Shown: piece after piece, positions 48,806-56,796 of the stretch
How the letters are laid out: each line of letters begins with the position of its first letter
Numbering within the stretch: position 1 is the stretch's first letter
Origin: Vibrio lentus
Lineage (GTDB): Bacteria; Pseudomonadota; Gammaproteobacteria; Enterobacterales; Vibrionaceae
DNA: 64,000 nucleotides
Assembly: GCF_030409755.1 (NCBI RefSeq)
Contig: NZ_JAUFQE010000002.1
Location: 3,635,117 to 3,699,116 of the forward strand
Reading direction: 5' to 3'
Made by a program: the position numbers and the translations under genes
The notes under the pieces: generated by a model
Told to the model about the DNA's origin: nothing
Database searches by the model: none
What the model saw: the letters and a program-made list of their open reading frames with translations, nothing else

Positions 48806-48831
48806 GTGTTAAATATTAATAATATTTACAC
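48806..48831. promoter_or_regulatory. A/T-rich near-palindrome in the ettA-slt gap
   Basis: GTGTTAAATATT (48806-48817) and AATATTTACAC (48821-48831) form an inverted repeat with one bulge. It resembles a regulator site but no family is recognised. The rest of the 263-bp gap shows nothing further. Confidence 0.35.
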
Positions 48832-48908
48832 TCAAACTCTTTACATTTGATGTGATGTCGGGCGTAAATAGACTTCACGTATTCATACACGCACTAAGGA
48901 AAGAGCGA

Positions 48909-50858
48909 ATGTTTTTCCGCATTGGTAATACGAAAATTGCTGTCGCTGCATCGGCAATTTTGTCTTCATTTTCACTGGCTCCGATGGCTTTGGCGAGCAA
49001 TGCATCTGAGCTTGAAATGCAGCGTGATGTTTATGACAGAGCGCAAGAGGTTTTGGACAACCGAGATCTAAAAGCCTACTCCGCGCTGCGCAACAAAATT
49101 CAAACATACCCTCTAACGCCATACACTGATTATCGCGCCTTTCTCATAGGCCTAGGTGATCGCACACCTGCTGAAGTGGATGCTTTTATTGAAGAGAATA
49201 AAGCGCTGCCATTTTCGAATCGTATGCGTGCGCCTTACTTAGATTCATTGGCCTCTCAAAAGCAGTGGCAAACGATACTGGAATTTCAAACTCAAGAGCC
49301 AGTTGGTGAAAAATACCAATGTATCTACTATCGAGCGCATTATGAGCAAGGTAATCAAGAGCTCGCGTTCAAAGGTGCGAAACAGCTTTGGTTAAGTGGT
49401 AGTGGTGTTGATGACGCCTGTGACCCACTTTTTGAAGGATGGGATAAAGCCGGTTTAAGAACGGATGATCTGATACTCGAAAGGATGCTATTAGCGTTTG
49501 AAGGCCGTAACGGTAAGCTGATGACCTATCTGATTAAGCAATTAGATCATGATGAGTCAATTGCTCAAGCTAAGCAGATGAAGGCATTGTACAACAAGCC
49601 TGAAAATGTGCTCGCGTTTGCTAAGAAGCACCCTGCGAATGAATTTTATCAAGTTCAAACCGAGTTTGGTTTTGAGAAACTGGCAAGGAAGTCAGCAAGC
49701 AGTGCTCAAGAGATTTTTGATGATGTTGTGAAAGCTCAAAAGCTATCTAAAGAAAAATCTCAAGAGTTAGCAGATTACCTCACGTTCCGTTTGATCAATA
49801 CCGATTCTGAAGAGCTGATGGCGTGGCGAGACAAAATGCTCGCGAGTTCATCAAAGCAAGTTTTGCTGGAACGACGTGCTCGCTTAGCGATTCAACATGC
49901 CGATTGGACTGGCTTGAAAGAGTGGATTGCTCGCTTAGATGATAAACATCAAGCTTCGCTTCGTTGGCAATATTGGCAGGGTAGAGCTGAGATAGCGCTA
50001 GGTGAGACTGCTGAAGGTAACAAACGACTGTCAGACATTTTGGGTCAGCGTAATTTCTACAGTGTGGCTGCCGCTAAGCAGTTAGGTAAGCCTGTTCAGT
50101 ACCCAACATCGACACTCAAATACAACGCTGAAACAGTAAAACCATTTGAGACTTCTTTGGTTCGAATCGGCGAGCTGATTGACCGAGATAAAATAGCAGC
50201 AGCGAAGAGTGAATGGCGTTGGTTGTTAACCAATGCTGATAAAGATCAGAAATCAATGCTTGCCGCTCATGCCGCGACACAACGTTGGAATCACTTTACG
50301 GTAACGGCGAGTATCTCAGCGAAGATGTGGGACAACATTGCGTTACGTTTCCCTGTCGCCCACAAGTGGTGGTTTAACTTCTATGCTGAAAAGCACGATA
50401 TCGACCCGATCACTTTGATGTCTTTAGCGAGACAAGAGAGTGCAATGGATTCAGAGGCTCGCTCTCCGGTTGGGGCTCGCGGTATCATGCAAATCATGCC
50501 GAAGACGGCTCAATATACAGCGAAGAAGCATCAGATTAAGTATCAGGGTAGCGATGATCTTTACGATGTGAGTAAGAACATTGAGATTGGTAGTCATTAC
50601 CTAGATGGGCTGCTGTCTCAATATGATAATAATCGTATTTTTGCTTTTGCTGCATACAACGCAGGTCCGAGCCGAGTGAAACAGTGGCGTTCACGCAGTG
50701 ATGAAAAGTTAGATGCGTACGCCTTTATCGAAATGATCCCTTTCAAGGAGACTCGTGGATATGTTCAGAACATCTTGATGTTTGAGACTTACTATCGAGA
50801 CATCTTGGGCGAGAAGGGAACGTTTTTAGCGCCTCATGAGGCAAAAACGAAATACTAA
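48909..50858 (+). CDS. slt: Soluble lytic murein transglycosylase Slt70
   Basis: A periplasmic exo-muramidase that releases anhydro-muropeptides, feeding the NagZ/AnmK/MurQ pathway. It has a signal peptide (about 1-33, cleavage near ALA-SNAS), a long alpha-superhelical U/L region and a C-terminal SLT domain with catalytic Glu in LARQESAMDSEARSPVGARGIMQIMP and AYNAGPSRV. The start at 48909 follows AAGGAAAG; the open frame to 48852 is rejected. 649 residues, the family norm. trpR follows, as in E. coli. Confidence 0.94.
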   Translation: MFFRIGNTKIAVAASAILSSFSLAPMALASNASELEMQRDVYDRAQEVLDNRDLKAYSALRNKIQTYPLTPYTDYRAFLIGLGDRTPAEVDAFIEENKALPFSNRMRAPYLDSLASQKQWQTILEFQTQEPVGEKYQCIYYRAHYEQGNQELAFKGAKQLWLSGSGVDDACDPLFEGWDKAGLRTDDLILERMLLAFEGRNGKLMTYLIKQLDHDESIAQAKQMKALYNKPENVLAFAKKHPANEFYQVQTEFGFEKLARKSASSAQEIFDDVVKAQKLSKEKSQELADYLTFRLINTDSEELMAWRDKMLASSSKQVLLERRARLAIQHADWTGLKEWIARLDDKHQASLRWQYWQGRAEIALGETAEGNKRLSDILGQRNFYSVAAAKQLGKPVQYPTSTLKYNAETVKPFETSLVRIGELIDRDKIAAAKSEWRWLLTNADKDQKSMLAAHAATQRWNHFTVTASISAKMWDNIALRFPVAHKWWFNFYAEKHDIDPITLMSLARQESAMDSEARSPVGARGIMQIMPKTAQYTAKKHQIKYQGSDDLYDVSKNIEIGSHYLDGLLSQYDNNRIFAFAAYNAGPSRVKQWRSRSDEKLDAYAFIEMIPFKETRGYVQNILMFETYYRDILGEKGTFLAPHEAKTKY

Positions 50859-50893
50859 GCTCTCGGCGCTTTGTCCGAAACTGAGTAAATATT

Positions 50894-50936
50894 AAAGGCA
50901 GTGAGTGCGAACCATTTCTACTTACTGCCTTTTTAC
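50894..50936 (+). terminator. Rho-independent terminator after slt
   Basis: AAAGGCAGTGAGT pairs with ACTTACTGCCTTT around a 13-base loop, followed by TTA. Confidence 0.75.
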
Positions 50937-51031
50937 ATTGGATTACATCGAGTGTTTCGGTATAAAGTGTTGAACGCTTTCAATCGTTAAGCGACTCTTT
51001 AAAGTCAGAATTTAAAAGTAAGTGTAGAAAT

Positions 51032-51325
51032 ATGGCATCACAACCTGAATATGATAATTGGCAACAACTAATGGATTTGGTAAAAACAGCCGCTGAGAAA
51101 GATCAGCATGAGCTGTTGTTGACCATGATGATGACATCTGATGAACGCGATGCTTTGGTTGCTCGAGTTAATATTCTTTGTGAATTGATGAAAGGCGAGA
51201 TGTCTCAGCGACAAGTGAGTCAAATGCTGGGAGTAGGCGTTGCGACGATCACCAGAGGCTCTAATGAGCTCAAGGCTAAATCCGAACAAGAGAAAGCGGC
51301 CATCGCCGAGTTACTGCTTAAGTAG
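51032..51325 (+). CDS. trpR: Trp operon repressor TrpR
   Basis: A 97-residue all-helical repressor that binds tryptophan and then the trp operators. The helix-turn-helix SQRQVSQMLGVGVATITRGSNELK and the upstream MMTSDERDALVARVNILCELMKGEMSQ match the family. It follows slt, the conserved pair. I did not recognise a trp operator upstream. Confidence 0.95.
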   Translation: MASQPEYDNWQQLMDLVKTAAEKDQHELLLTMMMTSDERDALVARVNILCELMKGEMSQRQVSQMLGVGVATITRGSNELKAKSEQEKAAIAELLLK

Positions 51326-51354
51326 ATCTTACATATTAAGCACTGAAGTTTGAT

Positions 51355-51386
51355 AGAAACGCTAACAATCCGTTAGCGTTTTTTGT
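51355..51386. terminator. Bidirectional terminator between trpR and yjjX
   Basis: AAACGCTAAC-AATCC-GTTAGCGTTTTTTG, in a convergent gap. Confidence 0.9.
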
Positions 51387-51452
51387 TTCTGCTGTATTGG
51401 TTAGACTTTCAACTAGATAACTTAAATCTTTGAAAAACCATGCCTTTGAAAG

Positions 51453-51974
51453 CTAAGCGGGAAAGTGCTCAGGATTAACGAAAGGGATAAGCGCCAAGAT
51501 CAAAGCTTGATGGTATACCGAACTGCGCGAGAGTTGGTTGTGTGTCAGTAGGCCAATCGCTCCACCTTTTTGCTTGATGTTGTCTGTACCGAAGACTTCA
51601 TCCATCACATCCCCTAACTCATTTGCATACTGGAGCTTATCAAGTACAACTGGTGGCAGCATCAAGCTTGCAGAGCGAGACTCGCCACGTTGGCCATTTG
51701 CTTCAATTATCATCCAAGCAAAGGTTACGTTACCTTCAATTCCAGATTCTAATCCGACATGAAAGTCTGCATTTGGCATCTTTTGGAGTGCATTGCTCAC
51801 GCGGTTCACTGCACCTTGATAGGTTTCATCATTGCTCATGGGTTGATCGGCAACCCCGCTGGGTACGCTAACCCCGATGAATTCGAATTCAGTATTAGGG
51901 AAAGCTGACAAGAACGCACTTTTAACGGCGTTGATTTTTGCTGGGTTGAGCGATGCAATGACTACGGATTTCAT
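51453..51974 (-). CDS. yjjX: Inosine/xanthosine triphosphatase YjjX
   Basis: Hydrolyses ITP and XTP to clean the nucleotide pool. A 173-residue NTPase: the start MKSVVIASLNPAKINAVKSAF, then VGLESGIEG and KQKGGAIGLLT, are family motifs. The start at 51974 is chosen because the frame further up (to 52031) overlaps the end of mbaA. It sits 10 bp after mbaA and is likely cotranscribed with it, as in V. cholerae (VC0703-VC0702). Confidence 0.93.
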   Translation of the reverse strand: MKSVVIASLNPAKINAVKSAFLSAFPNTEFEFIGVSVPSGVADQPMSNDETYQGAVNRVSNALQKMPNADFHVGLESGIEGNVTFAWMIIEANGQRGESRSASLMLPPVVLDKLQYANELGDVMDEVFGTDNIKQKGGAIGLLTHNQLSRSSVYHQALILALIPFVNPEHFPA

Positions 51975-51984
51975 GAATGAGTTC

Positions 51985-54315
51985 TTATTGTTGTTGGTTA
52001 AATTGCAATTGATGTTCTCTGTACCAATCACTTAGGTCTTCAAGTGGCATCGGTTTGCCAAAATAGTAGCCTTGCAGCATATCGCACTGCGCCTCTTGTA
52101 ACCATTGATGCATGCGTTTGGTTTCGATGCCCTCAGCGGTTACCTTCTTTCCTTGAGCATGGCACAAACTTATCACTGGTTTTACTATGTTCTGATTGTC
52201 TGTTTCGATCAAGGTTTCTAAAAAGCCCTTATCCAATTTGATTTTTTGAGTGGGATATTGAACCAACTGGGTTATCGACGTGTAACCAGAACCAAAGTCA
52301 TCAATCGCTAAGCGGTAGCCCATTCGAGAGAGCTCGTTCAATAATGGAAACCCCTGTGAGTTTGAGTAGAAGGTCTCGGTGATTTCGAAATCGATCAAGT
52401 TCGGCGGAATACCATTGATCTTGGCGTGCTCACCGATGAAAACCGCAAGGTGAGTTGTTTCTATTCCTGCTGAAGACAGATTGATTGAGAGCTGAATCGA
52501 ATGATCAAACTGAGCTTGAAGCTTATGGAATGAAGCAAAAGCATGCTGGATTACCCAACGATCGACAAGGTCGAACAACCCTGTTTGTTCGGCAATTGGA
52601 ATAAACTCATCAGGCGGTACAGAGCCTAGCTGTGGCGATTCCCAGCGTAACAGCACCTCAACACCGATGACCTGACTTCCTGTTGAATCCATGTATGGCA
52701 TATAAACGAGTTTGAACTCTTCATCAAAGTTCTTATGTCTCAAAGCCTGTTCAATACTTGCTTGTCGTTGAATGGTTTTGTCTAAGTCTGAAGAGTAATC
52801 CGCGTACCGATTCTTACCTGCTCGTTTGGCTTGATACATCGCAGTGTCTGCATTTGAGAGCAATTTTTCTATTGAGTAGCCGTCATTAGGATAAGTTGCA
52901 ATGCCAATACTGACCGTAATCGGGTAGTTGCCAGATTCAGTGATAAACCCTTTTTGCAGAGGCGCCAATAATGTATCTGAAAACTTATGAGCGATATTCC
53001 CATGGCGAGCCGATGCATTGATGTAAATAACGAACTCGTCACCAGAGAGTCGAGCTGGCATACAATGGGCATCGTAATCCGTTTTGTATAGAACGCCGAT
53101 CTCGGAAATACGTTGAGCGAAAGAAACTAAGATCGAGTCGCCAACTTGATGGCCATATTTGTCGTTCACAAACTTAAAATTATCTAAATCTAAGTAGAGT
53201 ACCCACGTGTATGTTTTTGAGTTTGTTTTGGGGAGTGATTGCTCAACAAAGGTTTGGAATTGACGTCGGTTGGCGATCTTGGTCAGCTGGTCATTTTCAG
53301 CTAAAACCTTAGTTTGTTGATAGGTGTTATCTAACTCTTGGTACATGTCATAAAAACGATGCGATAAGCGGCCTAACTCGTCATTCGTTTTTAAACGTTC
53401 AATGTTCTTTCTTTGCTTTTTTTCTACTTGTTGTAATTGTCGGTCTAACCGTGAAATAGGGGTAATGACACAACGAGACAGCAGCATAAGCAGTAAGGCA
53501 ACCGTTACTAAGGCTGACAGTGCAAACGACAGGCTCAGTTTATTCCAGATAGAGTCGAGCTTATTGTTTAAAAGAAACTGAGCAGGATCGACCGTCGCGT
53601 AAAGCTCAGGAGCCAGCTTCACGGAATGAGTTAAATCACTTTCCAAAGAGACTGCCGTTGGCGTGAAAAACAGGCTGGTTTGGTAGTCGAACTCGATCTG
53701 CTTTCTCAATGTATTAAATTTATCGAGAGAAACAGAAACAACCACAAAAAAAACATCACTAGGTTGGTAGCTTATAGAGGGCGAAACCGTTCTTTTATCG
53801 AGTACCTCATAGTGAACTAACATCCCTTCACCTTGAGAGTTTTGGACGTAATTGGTACTCGATTCTTCCAATGTTTTTTGATACTGATGATCAATAAACT
53901 CTAAGATCTTAGGGTCCATTTTGGCGAGTGCATCACGACTATTGTCTGCGTAATAACTGAGTTTTCGTTCACCATCAAGCAGTGCTAATCCAGTAAAGCT
54001 GTCATCACCATCTTGCAAGAACTGTATGGTTTCTCGAAGGTTATCGAGCAGTTCAAGTTCACGATACGGATTGTCATCAACTAAAAAATAACGTCGAACT
54101 AAGTCGCTTTTAGAGAGCGTGTAAGAGTAACTATTTAGGAAGGAGCGAGATTGGCGAAAATACCCAGCCAACTTTTCCATATTCAGTTGCAGTACGTTGT
54201 CTTCGCGTTTGATGAAGCTGTTTTTCTGCGTTGAGTAAATGATATAGCTAGAAGCTGCGGTACTAATCAGTATAACAGGGGCTATTAGAAGTAATATTTT
54301 AGTACTGAGCTTCAT
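51985..54315 (-). CDS. mbaA: Membrane GGDEF-EAL c-di-GMP enzyme MbaA
   Basis: A 776-residue inner-membrane protein: helix 1 (about 6-28), a periplasmic sensor region (about 35-260), helix 2 (about 264-288), HAMP-like linker, GGDEF domain (about 340-505) and EAL domain (about 520-770). The GGDEF motif is SGDEF without an RxxD I-site. The EAL motif is EVL, and the metal and catalytic residues in FEITETFY, IDDFGSGYTSI and KVTAEGIET are kept, so phosphodiesterase activity is likely. SGDEF/EVL and the neighbours yjjX and pheA point to MbaA, the norspermidine-responsive biofilm enzyme. Its periplasmic partner nspS is absent upstream. Confidence 0.82.
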   Translation of the reverse strand: MKLSTKILLLIAPVILISTAASSYIIYSTQKNSFIKREDNVLQLNMEKLAGYFRQSRSFLNSYSYTLSKSDLVRRYFLVDDNPYRELELLDNLRETIQFLQDGDDSFTGLALLDGERKLSYYADNSRDALAKMDPKILEFIDHQYQKTLEESSTNYVQNSQGEGMLVHYEVLDKRTVSPSISYQPSDVFFVVVSVSLDKFNTLRKQIEFDYQTSLFFTPTAVSLESDLTHSVKLAPELYATVDPAQFLLNNKLDSIWNKLSLSFALSALVTVALLLMLLSRCVITPISRLDRQLQQVEKKQRKNIERLKTNDELGRLSHRFYDMYQELDNTYQQTKVLAENDQLTKIANRRQFQTFVEQSLPKTNSKTYTWVLYLDLDNFKFVNDKYGHQVGDSILVSFAQRISEIGVLYKTDYDAHCMPARLSGDEFVIYINASARHGNIAHKFSDTLLAPLQKGFITESGNYPITVSIGIATYPNDGYSIEKLLSNADTAMYQAKRAGKNRYADYSSDLDKTIQRQASIEQALRHKNFDEEFKLVYMPYMDSTGSQVIGVEVLLRWESPQLGSVPPDEFIPIAEQTGLFDLVDRWVIQHAFASFHKLQAQFDHSIQLSINLSSAGIETTHLAVFIGEHAKINGIPPNLIDFEITETFYSNSQGFPLLNELSRMGYRLAIDDFGSGYTSITQLVQYPTQKIKLDKGFLETLIETDNQNIVKPVISLCHAQGKKVTAEGIETKRMHQWLQEAQCDMLQGYYFGKPMPLEDLSDWYREHQLQFNQQQ

Positions 54316-54505
54316 TGTTACATACAACACTATTTATAATTTTGTGCGTAAGTTTATGTTACTTGTTGATAGCTCGCTATTAATTACACGTTGTTAGATG
54401 ATTTCCTGTGAAGGCAATAAGGTTTTGTCTTTATTGATAAAAGTGTGATTAGCGAGAGGTGTTATGTTGGTGATAATTTTAGGAGGCGGGTGTGAAGAGA
54501 CAGTG

Positions 54506-54574
54506 AACGGAATAACAATTTAACACCCACAATACGTATTTCTGCCTATTGTTTCGTTCGATTGTTATTCCGTT
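54506..54574. repeat. Long perfect inverted repeat between pheA and mbaA
   Basis: AACGGAATAACAAT (54506-54519) and ATTGTTATTCCGTT (54561-54574) are a perfect 14-bp pair around 41 bases. Inside is a second pair, ACAATA and TATTGT (54529-54534, 54547-54552). No T tract follows on either side, so a simple terminator is unlikely. It occupies the place where nspS lies in V. cholerae. The rest of the 316-bp gap shows no gene. Confidence 0.8.
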
Positions 54575-54631
54575 TGCGGTAACTTTTACTGTTTGGCCTA
54601 TGGTAGGCGCATTGCTTTTGGCAACCTAAAC

Positions 54632-55807
54632 TTACGACAACTTAACTTGAGTCGCTTTAATGTTCTCACTTGGGTAGCAGCCTAGCACTTTTAAGTGACG
54701 AGTAATGGCCGTCAGTTCCGTGATCGCTTGCTGCATGTTATCCGCATTCAAGTGTGCTTCTAAATCAACGTAGAACATCTCTTCCCATGGGTTCCCCATA
54801 ATTGGACGAGATTCTAGTTTCGTCATATTGATGCCCAAGCGTTGCAGAATCAGTAGGGTTTCAACCAAAGAGCCTGCTTCTTGAGAGGTCGACATGATGA
54901 GTGTCGTTTTCGCTGGAATCTGAGTCGAGACTTCTACCGCTTTACGCGCCACAACGATGAAGCGAGTGTGGTTCTCTGTTTGATTGGCAATGTTACCTTG
55001 AATTGCTTGAAGCCCATACAGTTTGCCACTTGAAGCGTTACCAATGGCTGCTACATCATCACTATCCAGCTCTTTCACTTTCTTCATTGCGTCAGCGGTG
55101 CTTGCACAAGATTCAAGGCTGACACCTTTAAGGCGACTCAAGAACTCACTGCATTGCTGATGAGGTTGTGGATGCGAATAAAGCGTCTTAATGTTTTCTA
55201 ATCGAATATCACTTTTAGCAACTAAGCAGTGTTCAATAGGCTGAGACAGTTCACCCACGATGTAGAGTGTTGTGTGTTGTAGAAGATCGTAAACTTCGTT
55301 GATTGAACCTGAACTGGTGTTCTCAATAGGCAGCACACCATAATCTGCATGACCAGATTCCACCGTCGATGCGACTTCTTTGAAATGATTGCAGTTAAGC
55401 TCTATCAATTCCATATTCTTGCGGCTGAAGTATTCACGGCTAGCAAGATGCGAATATGAACCTTTAGAACCCAAGAACGCAACGCGAGCCAATGGCTTAC
55501 GGCTTTGTGGGTTCGCCAGATTTTGTAGGTATGACTGTTGCAGCAGAACCGAATCTTCAATGATGGTATGAAACAGCTTAGTGATGTACTGCGCATCAAG
55601 CTCGTATTTATCTTTACCGTTGTTAATTAGCTTAACCAGAAGCTGCTGCTCACGAACGGCATCGCGTACAGGTTTTGATGTCTCCACTTTACTTTTCGCA
55701 ACTTCGATACTGAGTTTGCGACGTTCTGAAAGTAAACTCAGCAGTTCGTCATCTAAATCATTGAGACGAAGGCGGATATCATCCAGTGAAATTGAGCGGT
55801 CAGTCAT
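54632..55807 (-). CDS. pheA: Chorismate mutase / prephenate dehydratase (P-protein)
   Basis: A bifunctional enzyme leading to phenylalanine, 391 residues. Order: AroQ chorismate mutase (LDDIRLRLNDLDDELLSLLSERRKLSIEVAKSK), prephenate dehydratase (RVAFLGSKGSYSHLASREYF, GVLPIENTSSGSINEVYDLL) and a C-terminal ACT domain with Phe-binding ESRP (KLESRPIMGNPWEEMFYVD). The message begins with a leader peptide and attenuator. TyrA in this window shares the mutase module. Confidence 0.96.
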   Translation of the reverse strand: MTDRSISLDDIRLRLNDLDDELLSLLSERRKLSIEVAKSKVETSKPVRDAVREQQLLVKLINNGKDKYELDAQYITKLFHTIIEDSVLLQQSYLQNLANPQSRKPLARVAFLGSKGSYSHLASREYFSRKNMELIELNCNHFKEVASTVESGHADYGVLPIENTSSGSINEVYDLLQHTTLYIVGELSQPIEHCLVAKSDIRLENIKTLYSHPQPHQQCSEFLSRLKGVSLESCASTADAMKKVKELDSDDVAAIGNASSGKLYGLQAIQGNIANQTENHTRFIVVARKAVEVSTQIPAKTTLIMSTSQEAGSLVETLLILQRLGINMTKLESRPIMGNPWEEMFYVDLEAHLNADNMQQAITELTAITRHLKVLGCYPSENIKATQVKLS

Positions 55808-55822
55808 AAATGTGTCCTTATA

Positions 55823-55850
55823 AAAAAGCCTCCCTTGTGTGGGAGGCTTC
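55823..55850 (-). terminator. pheA attenuator terminator
   Basis: On the minus strand AAGCCTCCC-ACACAA-GGGAGGCTT is followed by TTTTATAA. The upstream GGAGGCT (55885-55891 on the plus strand) is complementary to the AGCCTCC arm and can form the competing antiterminator. Confidence 0.9.
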
Positions 55851-55895
55851 TTGTTCGTTTTTGACTTGTTTTTCTAAAACGACTCAGCCTCCGAT

Positions 55896-55943
55896 TTACG
55901 GAAGAAAAAAGAAGTCAAAAATAAACAAAGATTGAGAGTGCAT
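55896..55943 (-). CDS. pheL: pheA leader peptide PheL
   Basis: A 15-residue frame, MHSQSLFIFDFFFLP, with five phenylalanines, three of them consecutive, ending in TAA just before the antiterminator segment. Stalling at Phe codons when charged tRNA-Phe is scarce would favour antitermination. E. coli PheL is built the same way. The frame is too short for usual gene finders. Confidence 0.9.
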   Translation of the reverse strand: MHSQSLFIFDFFFLP

Positions 55944-56003
55944 AAAAAGTGATTGTTTTATGAATGTTTAAACACAATAAGCAAGCGAGCTACGAGCGTC
56001 AAG

Positions 56004-56037
56004 CAAAAAAATAGCGCCCTGAGGCGCTATTTTTTAA
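56004..56037 (-). terminator. Terminator after raiA (near bidirectional)
   Basis: AAAAAAATAGCGCC-CTGA-GGCGCTATTTTTT. Confidence 0.9.
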
Positions 56038-56051
56038 TCTGTTCTCTTTCC

Positions 56052-56387
56052 CTATTCTACTTCAGCTTCTAGCTCTTCAATTTCAGGCTTTTCAGCGCGA
56101 CGCGCTTCTGGTTTATGGCGTAGCTTGTTGAGTTGACGCTCTAGTTTTTGTTCTACTTCGTTGATAGCCACGTAGAGGTCGTCATGAATTGATGAAGCAA
56201 CAAGTTGGCCTTTTGGTACCGTTAGTACGGCTTCAAATTTTTTCTTCTTGTTTGGTTCTTCGCTAAAGCTCGCTTGGCAGCCAATGATGTCTACTTGCCA
56301 TTTATCCAGCTTTTTAAATTTGCTTTCTATGTGATCACGGATTGCAGAGGTAATGTCGATGTTTTTACCAGTGATGTTCATTTTCAT
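56052..56387 (-). CDS. raiA: Ribosome-associated inhibitor RaiA (YfiA/HPF family)
   Basis: A 111-residue S30EA-type protein that binds the 30S subunit in stationary phase or cold and halts translation. It starts MKMNITGKNIDITSAIRDHIESKFKKLDKW, has the basic VEQKLERQLNKLRHKPEARR and ends in an acidic tail, as in YfiA rather than the shorter HPF. Position near pheA is conserved. GGAAAACTTCT precedes the ATG. Confidence 0.92.
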   Translation of the reverse strand: MKMNITGKNIDITSAIRDHIESKFKKLDKWQVDIIGCQASFSEEPNKKKKFEAVLTVPKGQLVASSIHDDLYVAINEVEQKLERQLNKLRHKPEARRAEKPEIEELEAEVE

Positions 56388-56796
56388 AGAAGTTTTCCTC
56401 TGTTGTATCCCTCATGGGTTAACTTCAGATTACGACTTTTAGGAATAAAGAATGTGATCTGGATCTTGTTTTGATTGGGTGGGATAAGCATTAAAATCAA
56501 ATGTGATCTCACGCAAGTCTTGGTATCTTTTTGTCGAAAAATGCTTGTTATCCCTATGAAAAACGATAAGTTGGAGGCAAGGCTTCACTAAAAATTAAAC
56601 CAGTTTTTAGGGGCGTCCTACAGCTTTTTGAAAGTGCTTGATGAAAATTCACGCAATATACTTTCGTGATTTAAGTCACACCAAAGAACGATCCGAATTT
56701 GATAAACAAAAGCCGCATAAGTTTCCTTATGCGGCTTTTGTGCTTTTAGTCCTGTCTTGGGCGTTTACTGCTTAAGCTCATAATGACAAACAGCGG
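56388..56796. other. raiA upstream region and end of the MltF-like gene
   Basis: About 410 bp with no supported gene. It should hold the raiA promoter, on the left side for the minus strand, and it holds the transglycosylase terminator at 56707-56741. Nothing else stands out. Confidence 0.5.
56707..56741 (-). terminator. Terminator after the MltF-like gene
   Basis: AAAAGCCGCATAAG-TTT-CCTTATGCGGCTTTT, T-rich on both sides. Confidence 0.9.

Noticed and set aside
54506..54574. Rho-independent terminator of pheA
   Set aside because: The loop is 41 bases and no T tract follows on either strand.
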